A DNA stretch of 64,000 bases from Linyphia triangularis (Eukaryota > Arthropoda > Arachnida > Araneae > Linyphiidae). Shown here in pieces: positions 13,588 through 27,069 of this stretch. The notes below the pieces were generated by a model, which saw only the letters and a list, made by a program, of their open reading frames with translations, was not told the DNA's origin and did no database searches. The first letter of the stretch is position 1; each line of letters opens with the position of its first letter. Made by a program: the position numbers and the translations under genes. Location of the stretch: the NCBI GenBank assembly GCA_963978545.1, contig OZ021732.1:31588123-31652122 (forward strand), written 5' to 3'.

Positions 13588-13660
13588 ATTAGTCTGTTGA
13601 AAATTACATTGAAAATAATTATATTAGTCTGTTGAAAATTACATGTAAAATAATTATTTT
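13588..13660. repeat. Tandem duplication, 35 bp x 2
   Basis: ATTAGTCTGTTGAAAATTAC recurs at 13588 and 13623, followed by closely similar A/T-rich sequence. It sits directly before copy 1 of the dispersed repeat family. Confidence 0.85.
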
Positions 13661-13910
13661 AACTTGTTCAAATATGTATATTTTCTTATAATACCGACGC
13701 ATGTGACACGTACGTGTCCCGTGTGTCGGTGACTTGTAAATGTGTATTCGACCTAGTTAAATTATTTATTTTTATATGTTACCTTGCCGCAAACTAATTT
13801 TCAATTAAACAAAAACGTGTCAACTAGATGCATCATAATTTTGCTATTCAAATCTAATTATAAGAAAATAGAAGAGAGAAAATGTCTCATGCGTCATCCG
13901 GAGAATTGCC
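13660..13910. repeat. Dispersed repeat family, copy 1
   Basis: Shares an ordered series of blocks with 35530-35770 and 49928-50128: TTC-AATATG, ACCGACGCA, GTGTCGGTGAC, TATTCGACCTAGTTAAA, then an A/T-rich middle and AAAATGTC...GAGAAT. ACCGAC and GTCGGT form a small inverted repeat near the 5' end. The ORF of 80 codons at 13784-14026 overlaps it and looks incidental. Class unknown; no TIR or poly-A tail is clear. Confidence 0.7.
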
Positions 13911-13919
13911 CAATGACTT

Positions 13920-16900
13920 TCATCCCCCTCCCTTTTTGTTCAGTCAGAAAAATAATGCTTAATGTCTCTGGGTTTTTTTTCTTTTTCGAAAAGCGAAGAA
14001 TAGTATACTTTAAACTCCCCAAATGATGTCAAAATCCATAGGAAGAGTAACTTGAGTCCACGTTTTCTGAAATATTTTCTTTATATAAGTTTTATTTTTG
14101 TTTATATTATATGCATTGCTTTTTATGTAAAGAGTTATTGCATACTTACTTCAGATAAAACATCTAAAAATTACTGCATCTATTAATATTGTTATAAAAT
14201 ACCATTTTATGTTGGAGGTTTATGTTATTACTCGCATCACATGGGTGAAGTTTCATCCACACGGGAGAAGTTTTAAAAGATGTGTAAGATATGGAATAAC
14301 ATAAGATATAATCAGAGCATGTACATAGTTCACACCATTTTTAGGGGATGCTTAATTTTGTAGCTAAAAATTAAAAATGACTCCTCTAATAAAATAGATT
14401 TAGCAAATGAGTATTTTAAATTTAAATAATTAGTAAATAGGTTATTTTTGTATGCATCAAATGTGTTCTTTTAAATATACATATTCATCCAGTAATATGA
14501 TCCAGACAAAGTATGTACATTTATTTAAAGACTTTCTTCCCCATTTATATAAAACCTTAAAACAACGAGATTACTTTCCAGAACCTAAATATTTCGAGAG
14601 GTCATATGTGGAAAGATTAAAATACATATTATGAAACAGTTTAAATGAAAAACAAATTTATTAAATTACTCCAGTCACACAACTAAAATAACTCGTAAGG
14701 ATCATGAACAAAAATACTATACAAAATAATTATATAGCTCATTACTGCATAGCATAGTTCAATCAAAATGTAACGGCAAATTGTCAAATCGAAGAATTTC
14801 ACATAAGAAACCATATAACTAATTTCTGGTTTGCCTTGTAATACATTATCAAAATTCTCATACTTCCAAACCTAATAATAAATCAAAATCACTTTACTTA
14901 CAACATTCACAATAGGAAACATCCAAAACACAAATTTTATCAAGCTAATTATATAGTATTTACTAGTAGAGGCATGTAGAAATTATGAAACTAATAAACT
15001 AATACTCACAATGTCAAAAAAAATTCACGAACACATTTAGTAGACAACTTAGCTAAAAAGATGACTAATAAATCACATAAAGATAAATGGAAACTCAAAA
15101 ATGAAAACGCATGGCTCTATGCACCATGCGAGATAAAAAGTAAAGGTCACTTATTCAATAAAATGTATCTCAACAGTTCTGAACTCAACTCTCAAAATTC
15201 AGTGCCGTAAACAGCATAATATATTTGTTTTCTTCAAGTAAAAATTACTTAAAATTGTAGATGAATATTCTGGTGGGCAACGGACTTTTTAAACATGACT
15301 TGACATTTTTTAAACGATTCTATATCGCAAAACGATTCGAATAAGGTGATACGCATATTTTAGAATAATCTTGTGTTCTGTCACCACTTGTGGTATTTAA
15401 TTGAGTTTTTGTTGACTGCATTAACTGTAATACTACACCACATGTGGTAAGAAATTTGTAGCAGTTAACTTGGGAACTAAGGTAACTCACTTTACTCAAC
15501 ACGGTGAAGTTACTATTGTTTAAACTACAGTTCATCTTTACATTTGCATCTTTGTAAAATGTAAAATGTAACTACTATCTTATATCCCGAGTGAACTTGC
15601 TTTATGATATTTTCCCTCACACTAAAAAATACTTCGATTCACTTTCAAAGATGAGATAGATTATAGGTGAATGATAGATGCGAGTTCTCATGTACTCCAA
15701 TTGTGTCAACAATTTCTCTTGGATTAAAAATACCGTATTCTCCAATGGAGTATAGTAAACAGGTGCTTTTTCAAACCAATGCTAACATTTTTGAGCCTAG
15801 AGAAGGTCATTATTCTGTAAGTGTAATACTTTAAAACATATTTCTGTAATGCTGGTCACGATTGTTGAAAAAACAGATATTTATGACCCATATGAGGACC
15901 ATTAAACAGGTCAATATCCTTAAAATACACAAAATCTTTAAACCTTGTATACTAGTGTAAATTTAATACCATATATCTAGTTTAAATGACAATATTCTAT
16001 TGCTTTTTGTTAGAATACTCTAAGAGAAAATATCTGTTTTTATACAGTTTTTTCACTTATTTTTTAGAGCAAATATCTTTAAACTAAGACATTACTTCAG
16101 GGCATCTGAAGTTTTTCGTTTTTCCCTTTTCAAATAACAATCACGAATCTGAGTTCTTTTCAAACATTACTACAAGTTTTTTAATATGTGCTGGAAAAAG
16201 TAATACAGTAAAATATATTTAGATACTGAAAAAACACCACCCTTCACTCCTGTATTTGTTTAGGGTAAAAAAAAAAGGAAAATTCATGTAAAAACCACAT
16301 TTTTTATGAAGTGCTTTTTTTGGGAGTAAAGACAAAGAACAATTTGTTTGAAGAATAAAGATAAATATGAAGTATTTCTCTTTATTCGAAGATAAATTAG
16401 ACTGAAATTACTCTTGAATTGTGAAGCATATCTCAAACGATGTTTGTATTGTTTTACATTTTTGTGACATAATTAGTTCTTTATGTTTTATTTATTCCTT
16501 ATGACAAAATATACATATTAACTATTAATGTGAAAATTCCTAGTAAAAAATTGATACAATTGTGCTTAATTTTTTTTTTTAATTTTTATTTTGACACAGT
16601 TTATTATCTTCTTAGAACTACTCTCATACCATATTATAACATTTCACTTTTTATTTCATTATTAATATTGTTTTTTATTGGATGCACATCATTATATGCA
16701 TTCAAAGTTTTAACTCCATTGGATAGCGTTAAGACCTGCCTCATCATCATCAGTTCTAAACTTTTAAAAAACAGCAATTTTTCTAAAATAAATTGTCGGT
16801 TTCTGTTTAAAAATTATAACGGGTTGCCCATAACAACATTTTTTATTAAGTTTTGTATTCTTGGATTTAATTTTTAAAATAACTTATTTGAGAAGCGTAC

Positions 16901-17800
16901 AGATCAAAGATAGATCGTAAGAAAAATAGAATTATTGAGTAGTGAACACAAAAAACTGAATGTTTAAGAGCAAAAAGTTCACCTAAGTTAGTAATTTATG
17001 TTTTTAAGAAATGGGTTCAAAATGAAAATTCAAGATGACAATACAGGCATAACAAGCGATGAACAGCGAAAGCAGTGTGTTTTTTAAGTAGTTTCTGAAT
17101 GATGAAAAATATTTTCGGGCACTTTAAAATATAATGTACTTCTACTATCTACTTTATTCTGGTGATTCAATCCGATATATTAATATAGTTATCTTTTCCA
17201 CTATTGGTAAAATTTCGATACATAAAACTTGTTATGATATTACTAGTTGAAATACTTGTTATTTATAAAAATTGAACTGAGTGTTATAAATATAATGTTT
17301 TAAATTTATTGGTGTCTGATAATAATTAATGTGTAGGTAAGTATTATTTCTCATCTTCACTCGTTCCTCCACCTTCCACAAACTAGGTAAAAAAACTTTA
17401 AAAAGCATCTTTTTTGAACTTTTATTTGATATTAAATTACTCAAATAAAGTTAAAAAGCATTTAAAAAATTCAACAGGCACACTTTCATACTTTTCCTTA
17501 AAAAGTCAATTTTGTGGGTTCATTTAAAGAAAAAAATAAAGCAAGGAAAAAAAAAGAAAGAAAAAAAAAACATCCATCTTTCAATCTTTACACTTCTTTA
17601 ATAAGTTTGATTAAAAATTGAATCCAAAAATATTTTCTACAAAACTATGCAATAAATGCTTTTATAGCACAACCCGTTTTAATTTTGTAAAAGAAAATCG
17701 CCAATTTTTTGTAGAAAAATTGCTGTTTTTCAAAACTTTAGCTCTGATGAAGCAGGTTTTAGCGCAATCCAATTGGATTGAAACTTTGGCAATCTCATCA
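13920..17800. other. AT-rich DNA without recognisable genes
   Basis: No supported gene. At 15395-15455 two E-box-like palindromes, ACCACTTGTGGTA and ACCACATGTGGTA, lie 60 bp apart inside a 71-codon minus-strand ORF. The 115-codon ORF at 16530-16877 is almost wholly hydrophobic F/L/I/Y and K/N, as expected from AT-rich noncoding DNA. Confidence 0.55.
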
Positions 17801-18217
17801 TTTTATACCAATTTGACAACTTTTTATGCTTCTCTGTCAAAGAAATTCTGGCCTCAACTTCATGCGACCACCTTAGTCACGCAGGTCTTGTTAAATTTCC
17901 ATCCACTTTTAAGTTTTAAACTGAACTTAATCATCGCATTTGAAAGACCAAATTCCTCCACTTTATTTTCCAGAGCATCTTCATCGAACACTCTTCCCTA
18001 TCTGCATCACTTAAACAACGACTCCATCCTCAGCCTCCAAACCTGTCACGTGGGACATATCAAATCTGAAGATTATGCCATCTCTTTTGCATTCCTTGCC
18101 TACAAATCTTCCCCCGTTACCATCCAGCTGGATATATTATATTCTGCCAAATGGTGCTCTGGAGGTCCAGCTACAGTCTTTGGCCGGCTTCCAGATGGCG
18201 CCAAGCTGGACGATTAA
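17618..18217 (+). other. 199-codon ORF, probably not a gene
   Basis: This is the longest open frame in the window. The product is rich in S, L, F, N and T, has no domain I recognise, no signal peptide or repeat, and no bounding splice sites that I trust. Its downstream part falls in the C-rich half of island 2, where C/T-rich sequence lowers stop frequency on this strand. A terminal exon of a lineage-specific gene cannot be excluded. Confidence 0.12.
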
Positions 18218-18480
18218 TCCCACACGTGGGGAAATTTTTATCAAAACTGGGACATGCTTTCTCAGTTAACTGTCAGCGACGGAGGGGAAGACGTATTCTT
18301 CTTGGACATTAACCACATTCCTCGAATACCAGATCGGAATTCATTTGGTTAGAGTGTGCTATAAGCTGGCTGATTAATGTTGGAATTACTAGAGAATTTT
18401 TATGCAGAAAGGAATCATGTCTGGAGGGATTTGTGTGGATTTTCTATGAGTTTAGATTGTGAATAAAGATTTTGATGGTT
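17820..18480. other. GC-richer island with C-to-G skew flip (island 2)
   Basis: Hand counts on the + strand give 69 C and 28 G in 17821-18060, but 32 C and 60 G in 18241-18480. The middle carries GGCCGGCTTCC, GGCGCC and CACACGTGGGG, far richer in CpG than its surroundings. Confidence 0.55.
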
Positions 18481-18499
18481 GGAATGAAAAATGATTTAA

Positions 18500-21050
18500 C
18501 TATAGTTCCATCTATACTAATATCTCTGGAGACTAAAAAAGAACTTTTATATGTATTCATATAAATTATTCGTATACATTTTTCACAAAAAAAAAAAAAA
18601 AAAAAAAAAAATTACAATGTATAAATAATAAACTATTATATTAATGCTGATCATAAAAAAAAGATTCACTTATATTGATGTTATAACTTAAAGAGCCCCC
18701 CCCCCCCCCCTAAATACAAAGAACTTGAGCCATTTAATAAAGTAAAAAGGTTATTTTCTAAGGACCAAACAGAAAGTGTTAAAATAAACATTTGGATTCA
18801 GCGCCTTTAGCTTTTGACGGCAATATATTATACTCAATGTTGTATACATGGTCAAAATTAATTCAAAGTAATTTTTTGTTGTTGATATTTATCTCTGCAC
18901 TGGTCAATGATTGTATACTATTTATACAAAATGTAGCGTATACGAGATCAAGAAACAAAACTTTAATTCTCATCAGGTTATCAAAGAAAGTCTTGGAAAA
19001 TATTCAAACAACTTTTGGAAGGGATGACGCTATAATTTTTAAGCAAGGGCCTATTTCAAGTAAAATAAGTATGCGCTATTAGAAGAGAGTAATTACAGTG
19101 ACCGTAGTGGAAATATTCTGAATTTATCGATACTCTCTCTCTAAAGAAAAAAGGTTAATTATAAAAAAGTAAAGCATTTGCAAATAAAGAAAAGTTTGTG
19201 TTTTAAATGTCAAGAATCAAAACTGAACGTCCTTAAATATCAGTATGAATCCAAAGAAAATCCAATGCGGGAAAAAAAAAAAAAAAAAAAAAAAAAAAAG
19301 AAAAGATTATAGAGATTTCAGTTTATTTGTCGATGTCTATTTCATCGAATGCATGAGAGAAGTTATATTTACGTTTTGCTTTTCGGCTCAAAAATATCTT
19401 CCAGCAGGAGAAAATATGTTCAGTTGGCAAAAAGGACCAATAAAAGAAGTATTTCTTAATCTATTGTACTAGAATACAGGAGAGTGTGTGTTGCAAGAGA
19501 AAAACCTAATTGATCAATCATAGATGTGTTATTCGAGTTCAGTTATTTTTTATATATATTAGGATGATACCTGTGTAAATATAAAAATTGTTAAAATAGA
19601 CTATCACTGCTTAACACCTTCTCGTAGCTGATAAAACAAGTAAATCTAACAAAATCAGAAGTAAACAACGTCGAAAATTTTAGTGAGAATTAATATGATG
19701 ATATATGCTCGTAAACTCTTTACAATGCAATCCAGAGCTGAAGTGGATCATACAATATATGAGACGTACATTCACATAATGTGCATTCAGTGAAAGTAGT
19801 CGTTTATTTTATGAGCGCATGAATTTTAAAAACAATTTAAGTGAAAGGGATTGAATTTAAATTTTTTATGTCGTACAATATAGGTAAAGTCACGTTATGT
19901 TGGTATTTTTTATTTTTTTACTTTAATTAGAAGTCAAATAAATGAAATGTCCTAGTTTTACACTCATCCAGAACTTCAAATATTAATTCTCAAAATGGGT
20001 CAATGAACTCCACTGCATGCTCAAACATACCCGGGAAAGTTTGAGTACATTACTTTATATCAGTTCAGTTTTAATAGAGTCTTTAATAATAAATATGAGT
20101 GGCAATTCTTTTGTAGTTTTATTGTTAAATACTCCTCTCTAATGTAATACAATGTAGATAAGTAAAATAAATTAGAAGAATATATTTTGCGAATTCTCTT
20201 CCTTTTACCCCTATTCACAGAATTTTCAATGTTGATCACATTTAATTTCCTATGAAATACCAATTCAAATAAGAATATACTTTATTTGCAATGTGAACTA
20301 AGTATGAAATGTGTACAAATTATAGTAATATATTTTCTTCCATGAATGTGCTTTGTTTTAGTCTTAATTCTTTGAAACAGGAATTGCTGCTTTTCCGATA
20401 TGTTGCTCCTATCTTTAAATAATTTATCAAGATGCTCAGTCAGGCTTGTAAACAAATTAAAAGTGCATTAAAACTAACTTGCTGTTTACTTTTAATTATT
20501 CTGAGATGAGATTTTGCTGTAATCTGATTACTAGTCTGAGGCATTCAATTCACTTAATTTCAAAATGATACTGTTACATATTTAAAAGAGCATTAATTAA
20601 GAACACATACTTCTGATTTATGTGCTAATACGATTGAGCTATTATTTAGGTTCGACTTTATAAATGTGTTAATGGTAAAGGATAATTCCCGCAATTCGCT
20701 TTAAAAATTATTTCAATGTGTTTCATAATATTGATAATGCCTGAGCTTTATATTAGTGGTTTTGTGGATATTTAATTGATTTCAGGTTGCATTTTGATTA
20801 CTTTACGATTCATTGTTAAGTTCTGCTTTAGTTTAAAGTTAAAATTAGCTTGTATATAGAGTTTTGTACGTTAATTTTGTGTTCGTATCCACTTTATTTT
20901 CATGAAATGATATGGTATCTTGTGTAAAAGTTGCCTAAAGAAGTTCCTACAGTCTATTACTTTAGTGTTGGCTATATATTAAGCAAAGCTCAATTTTTAT
21001 ATTGCTCTGGATATAAAAGAAAAAAGTCATGATCTATAATATAAAACACA
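18500..21050. other. AT-rich DNA with A-runs and a C15 run
   Basis: Contains A24 at 18588-18611, C15 at 18696-18710 and A28 at 19272-19299. ORFs at 18792-19082 and 19245-19472 have no recognisable motif; the latter is opened by the A-run (poly-Lys). No gene supported. Confidence 0.6.
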
Positions 21051-21059
21051 ACATCAAGA

Positions 21060-21540
21060 CTCCCTTGTCAAAAAAAATCAATCGATAATTTTTTAACCGA
21101 ATGTCTTTTCTGTTTTCTTGACATCTCCAGTAAGCACCTACCGTCGAAGATACATCCAACGGAATGGAGCCACAGCAAAACTCCTTCAGGAGTGACGGAT
21201 GGGGAAAGGGGGAAAAGGACCAGAGGAAATAGGATTCCAGACAATAAACCATCAATTCCACACACCCTCTCCCAGAAATAAGTCTGCAGGTTTTTTTCCT
21301 TAAACCGAGAGGAAATTTCCATTCTTCTTGGCGTGTGATCGACACCAACATGCAACCTCGGGAATGAAGAAAAAATGTCTTCTGGTGCAATCTTAGTCGC
21401 GGTAATAACAGAATCGGTTTGTGCCCTAAAGCGTGGTGTGTTGTGGGATTAGGGGTCGAGTAGACATTGTGAGGGACAGGTATTTTATGCGCCTTCACCG
21501 TTTTCTTGGTGAGGCATTGGATTTATGGCTATGTTTAGAG
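21060..21540. other. GC-richer island with C-to-G skew flip (island 3)
   Basis: The right part, 21361-21540, has 23 C and 56 G by hand count. The left part is C-richer overall but interrupted by a purine block (21190-21230), so the flip is less clean than in other islands. Overlapping 154- and 95-codon minus-strand ORFs have no recognisable domain. Confidence 0.45.
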
Positions 21541-21658
21541 ATTTTATTTCTTGTATTTTTTAATTTTTGTCCTACAAATTCTTGTCGTTAACATAAATTA
21601 TTACACTTTCACTTTCAGTTGGAAACAATACAGATAAAAAACAGTTTGTTTCTTTAGT

Positions 21659-21818
<160 letters not shown>

Positions 21819-21979
21819 TGTACGTAGCAACCCGATGTTTTCTTATTCACCTGTAGCCTTACAAACATAATTACTACTTTGAGCAATATTATGGTCTGAT
21901 TTCTGCGTATGTATAGTGATATATTTTTTTCTCTTCTTTCCCCCTTCCATTGTGTTGATTTGTTCAAGAAAATCATTCT

Positions 21980-23680
21980 GGGACAAAAGACAGAAATATG
22001 TGAGCTGTAAAATTTTCATTATATAGCTAGATAATTTATTTGTATTTTTCTCTATAATGTTATACAGGTAACTGTTTTTTTTATAATGAGTGAAATAGTT
22101 ACGTTTCTAAAATATTATGTATTGTGTTAAAACACAACCATATAAACTAAAAGGTAAAATTCAGATGAGGATAAATCAGTTCTAAATATAGAGACTTCCC
22201 TGCTTCCCCTATTATAGAATTCTCTAGTTTATGTAAATGGGATTAACAAACCTCGTTTTTAAAGGGTTCATAAATTAACGAGAATTGTTAAAATGTGTAT
22301 TCAGTGTATTGGTGAAATTGTTTTTAACAAACTATAAAATAAAAAGAATTTTACTAATTAGAAACATTTAATTCACAATAAGTAAGGTAAGTAAGATAAA
22401 TGATAGTTTACTACTTACTAGGTTTTGCAAGAAAATTTGCTACTCATTGATGCACATTTCCAATTACTTAAAAACAAATTTGCGTTCCTGGCATTTAACT
22501 ACTATTTGTATTTTAAAAACAATTTTTGTTCCTATTCACTCATGAAATAGACGTTATTGTGATTGGTTTAACATTTTATCCGTTTTTTACAATCAGGTTG
22601 CCAGAAAATGAAGAATGATATATTATTTTTAAGCTAATTTTGACAAATATTTTAAAATCTATACCAATTCAGTTATTGTCTATAAGTAATTTAAAGCTTT
22701 TAATTAATTTGACCTCTACAAAAACAATACAAATTTTTAAGAATTGTGAATATTTTTTTTTATTTTGATAACTTTAAAGTTTTTGTTTAGAAGTTATACT
22801 ATTATATAAAATGTTCTACAAACTAATAGGCTATGTTACGATTTAATATTACAATGTTCAACTTTGATATGAAGTAATGTTCAATTAAACCTCATCTGGG
22901 GGTTGAGGAATTGTATTAAAAATTATGTGTCATATTTATCTACAATTTTAATAAGATCCTTACAGTAAATTTATGTGTTATATTAAATATCATTGAGTCA
23001 TTTTTTTCTGATGGTGAAAGTTTGATTTAATCTTTTTTTTTTCTCTTTCGATATAATTTTTCAATTGCCCAAGTGGTATGGAAAGTTTTTATGACTATAT
23101 GTTACTTGTAACAGGCTCTAGATGCATCTTATCAGGTGCAGTTAAAATTTATATCATATACATCTACAAGAAAAACTGTAAGAAAATGTTCTTACCACCT
23201 TTCAGAAAATTTTAATTCGCAAAAGTTACTGATTTTTAAATATAGGTGGAAAATTCAAACCTCTAAATTATGAGTTCTAAAACCTTTATCAGTTTCTTTT
23301 AAAGTTAAGAAAATAATATCCACCACACGTATGATACGGCATTCTATGTTTTATTTCTTTCCTTTTCACTTGCTTGCTCCTCTTTAAATGGGCATTTCCA
23401 TCTTTTTATTTCAAATCAAGTTTGTACTGTGACTACAATACTTTTCCTGAGCATGTTCACTGATATAAATTCAAACACTCTTCAAAGTCAATCTATGCAT
23501 AAGAGGGACGAAAATAAAATATACTAAAACTAAAATAAGTATACTTATGTAGAGTTTTATACATTCCGCTGAGAGTTCTAGAGATCCAAATGGATGTAAC
23601 GTGTCAACGTCATATGCTGGACGTAGCAAAAAGGCAAAAAAAAAAAAAAAAGTTCCCATTCAGTGACACTGAAAGAAGAT
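21980..23680. other. AT-rich DNA without recognisable genes
   Basis: No gene or clear repeat. An A16 run at 23636-23651 opens a short minus-strand ORF. Confidence 0.6.
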
Positions 23681-23689
23681 TGAAGCGGA

Positions 23690-24110
23690 ATTACACGTCG
23701 GAGTGGATACCCTTTCAGCCCAAATCCAAACGGGACTCTATAAATAATTCACCTATCTAATGCAATTTTAACAGTTTCCCTTCAAAGGTTGAGCATAGTA
23801 GCACAAATAGACGACTCGAAAAACGTTGACGTAGAAAAACGAGATAGATGGTAAATAATGGTCTATGGTAAAATGGAATACCAAAGTTTTTTTTTTTTTC
23901 ACTTTTGCTTATCAGGAAGTGTCTACTTAACCTTATTTTTTCTTCACTGAGTGATCTTTTTTATCTCTCCTAGTTTTTCGATAACCATCGGATTAGAGGA
24001 GAAAGCTCCGCTTTATCCATGGGAAATTGACCAGAAGGTAAGAAGAGGGTTGGAGTTAGGACAGTTCGTGTGATTTTCGTTTTCTAGATGAGAATGTTTT
24101 TATTTTTCAG
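23690..24110. other. GC-richer island with C-to-G skew flip (island 4)
   Basis: The left side is C-rich (ACCCTTTCAGCCCAAATCC), the right is purine/G-rich (AAGAAGAGGGTTGGAGTTAG), with a T14 run between them at 23887-23900. Not counted base by base. Confidence 0.4.
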
Positions 24111-25310
24111 AAGAGCTTCTGTAAGTTTTCTGTTAGATATTTCATTTAAAGTTCTTTGTAATGCATGATTTCTATAAAATATTTTAATTAGGGCTGGATT
24201 AGTTTAATATTATGTTGGGTTGATGCTTTTATTTCTGTTTGAAATGTTGGTCTATTTTGGATTGATATTTATTCTAAACGTATTGTTAAACAAAGATAAC
24301 TTTACTGGAAAGTAAACTCAGCTTTTATAGATGGATATATGTATTGTCTAATATTTTAAATTTGGAAATCCTACAGCATTTATTTATTTTATATGATAAG
24401 AAACTATGTTATTTAGATGGGTTTTTTTACACTAAACCTCACTTATATCTAATTGTGATCTACTCAGAAGAATTTATGTTTAAAAAAAAAAAAAAAAAAA
24501 AAAAAAGTACTCAGGATAAATGTGTAACTTAATTTTTAAATGCAAAATGACTAATATTGTCCTGACACCAAACATAAATTAAGAAGAAAAAAATATAATA
24601 ATAATTAAAAATTTAGAATTTTAGCTTTTTATTTCGTATTATATCTAGAGTTTACAAATTTATATTTTACGAGGTCATATATGAACATTTTATGACCATA
24701 AAATATTAATATAATTTTTAAATAAATATTATACTCTATAAAATCTTTATATAGTACTACATATGCAAGAAAAGAAACTACCACTACTTTTTCTATTTTA
24801 CCCAAGTATCAGAAGAGTTTCTGTAAAAGTTGTTTTCCTACTTAAACACATTAAAAGCAGCGAAGTTACTATGTATGAGTGTCGTGGTTAGATGCTTTTT
24901 TTTGTGTGCGAAAGATGCATGTTGATGTAAAATATGTGCGTCAATAACGATGTGAAGCTGCGAAACTTTATTTTTTATGTATCAGTATTAAAATAAAAAT
25001 GTTGTCTTCTTTATTTCTTATGCTTTGTCATATAAAAAAGCAATTAAAAAATTGAATTGCAAATTTGTTTTTTTTTATTATTAACTACCATACCATTTCA
25101 TTCTACTTCGGATTTATTCATAAAAAATGACTTTGTAAATGTTTAAAATATACAGAACACACAAAAAATTTGTGAATTTATTCAATATTAAATTGCTATA
25201 AACATTCATTGCGTTTAAGTTTGATCCAAAATAAATCGCGCTTTGTTTGTACTGTATCTTTTCCAATTGATTTCTCTTTAATAAGCATTACTTTTTCTTT
25301 ACTAAAGATA
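24110..25310. other. AT-rich DNA; A25 run
   Basis: No gene seen. An A25 run occupies 24482-24506. Confidence 0.6.
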
Positions 25311-25313
25311 TAT

Positions 25314-25609
25314 GTTGTTTGTAAATTCTCTTTTTTATCATTTATTAAAATTTATTTGTATTTTTTTACAAATGGTATACATTGCTTGTTTGTAAATACG
25401 ATTCCTTATCATTTGTTAAAATCTTTATTTCTTTTTTGTTTACTAATGGTATAAATTGTTTGGTGTAAATACACTTTCTTATAATTTGTTAACATTTTTC
25501 TTACTGAATTTTTTGTAACTAATGGTATAAATTCTATGTTTGTAAATACGCTTATTATCAGTTGTTAAAAATTTTCTTACTGCCGATTTTGTTTACTAAT
25601 TGTAGTAAA
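25314..25609. repeat. Tandem array, about 75 bp x 4
   Basis: Four units each contain TTTGTAAAT, TTATCA-TTGTTAAAA, a T-rich stretch and ACTAATGGTATAAATT, at about 25314, 25384, 25457 and 25533. Weaker matches before 25314 and near 25870-25915 suggest the array was once longer. Units differ at many positions, so it is old. The 81-codon ORF at 25209-25454 runs through it and is not a gene. Confidence 0.8.
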
Positions 25610-25619
25610 TCAACGCCTG

Positions 25620-26500
25620 CTTTCTCTTTCCCCTCCATCAAGTAAAGGAATATTCCATTGATTACATATAAACGTTGAAACTGTTGTGGCAACTCTTGAC
25701 TCTTACACTTAATTCGTATTGATGTGTAAACATTGAGTGGGTCAGGATGTATAGGTGCTTACGTAAATGTCTTTTCTAGCTTATGCCTAACATTTTTAAA
25801 TAAATATGTTTCGTCTAAAAATTGCCTTTTATTCATCTGTTATTGTGGATAAAACCACACACACTAAATGATAGAAATTGCTTGTTTGTAAATATGCATT
25901 CTTTCATTTGTCTTGAAAAAACCTTCGCTTAACCTTCACTTATTTTGAATAAAACATTCAAATAGAAATATAGAAGGGTTAAAATACACGAAATTTTTTC
26001 GAAACCGTTTTTATTATTAATTCATTAAATGTTTAGCAATTTAAAAAATTCTTAAAATGTTAAGAAAAAAACTATATTTTCATTAATGAAGTAAAATAAA
26101 ATGCTATTAAAATTAATTAACTAAAGCAAATGATAATGAAACATTTCAAAATATGTACTTCGATTCAGAATGCTTTATATTAGTATTTACCATTGATTAC
26201 AACACAAATATCATTATTTATTTCAATTTGATAAACTAAAAAAAAATTTAAAACTGTTCTGACATTTTCAAATACAAACAGTAAAGTTGTCTTAAATTTT
26301 AAAAACATCATTTGATTATTTGTCACACAAAAAAATAAGCACTACATTATGTGATATTAAAAACACTTAAATTAATTTTTATTTGTCACCTAATGTGACC
26401 CAAGCTTCAACAAAGCACATTTTGATTTCAGAATCTTAATTTTCAAAAGGTTAAAGTATTACTCCTCCATTTATACCTAAAAGTGATTCACAACTAATAG
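25620..26500. other. AT-rich DNA without recognisable genes
   Basis: Apart from a possible stray unit of the preceding tandem array near 25870-25915, nothing recognisable. Confidence 0.6.
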
Positions 26501-26519
26501 AACACTTCATTCACGCCAG

Positions 26520-27060
26520 AAATAAGAAAATACCCAGAAAACAGCTCAAACCACCCTGCAATTTTTACATGAAATTAACGGTCATCCAAAAATCGACTCC
26601 AATTTGGACGAACACCACTGAAATACACCCCCACGTTATAAGTCCCATCGTATAATAATCTACCAGCCCAAATTATTTCTGGCGATAGCCCATTAACTTG
26701 CTGCGTTGGCTCAAGCTCTCTGCTTTTCTCAACCGTGAATAACATTTGAACGTGACTTCGCCACACCCTATATTCAGCACCTGCATACCCTTTGGGCTTC
26801 GCAGCTTTAACTTTGCAACTTTTATCGCCACTTGAGTTGGCGAGTTGCTCGAACTCTGGAAGTGGACAACTTCAGGAAACTGCCTGCCAGCACTCGCAGG
26901 TTACCTATCGTTGCCGGTAATGTTTCTGGTTTAGGAAAATCCGTCGATAAATCAGATTGATACCAGGGTAAATTATCTAGGATTAAAGCACGAATTTGGT
27001 TGAGGAATTTGCACGATAATTGGATGATGCAGTTTTGAGATTTATTCATGTGCGTGCTTG
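26520..27060. other. GC-richer island with C-to-G skew flip (island 5)
   Basis: Hand counts: 26521-26820 has 86 C and 41 G; 26821-27060 has 42 C and 62 G. The flip is near 26820, where CGCCACTTGAGTTGGCGAG forms a small imperfect palindrome. Minus-strand ORFs of 63 and 75 codons have no recognisable domain. Confidence 0.55.
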
Positions 27061-27069
27061 ATGTAGGAC

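Noticed and set aside
17618..18217. 199-codon ORF as a gene
   Set aside because: No domain, no signal peptide and no trusted splice sites; its downstream half is a C/T-rich island half that naturally lacks stops.
25314..25609. Tandem array as a CRISPR
   Set aside because: Units are contiguous and degenerate with no unique spacers, and the context is a eukaryotic genome.
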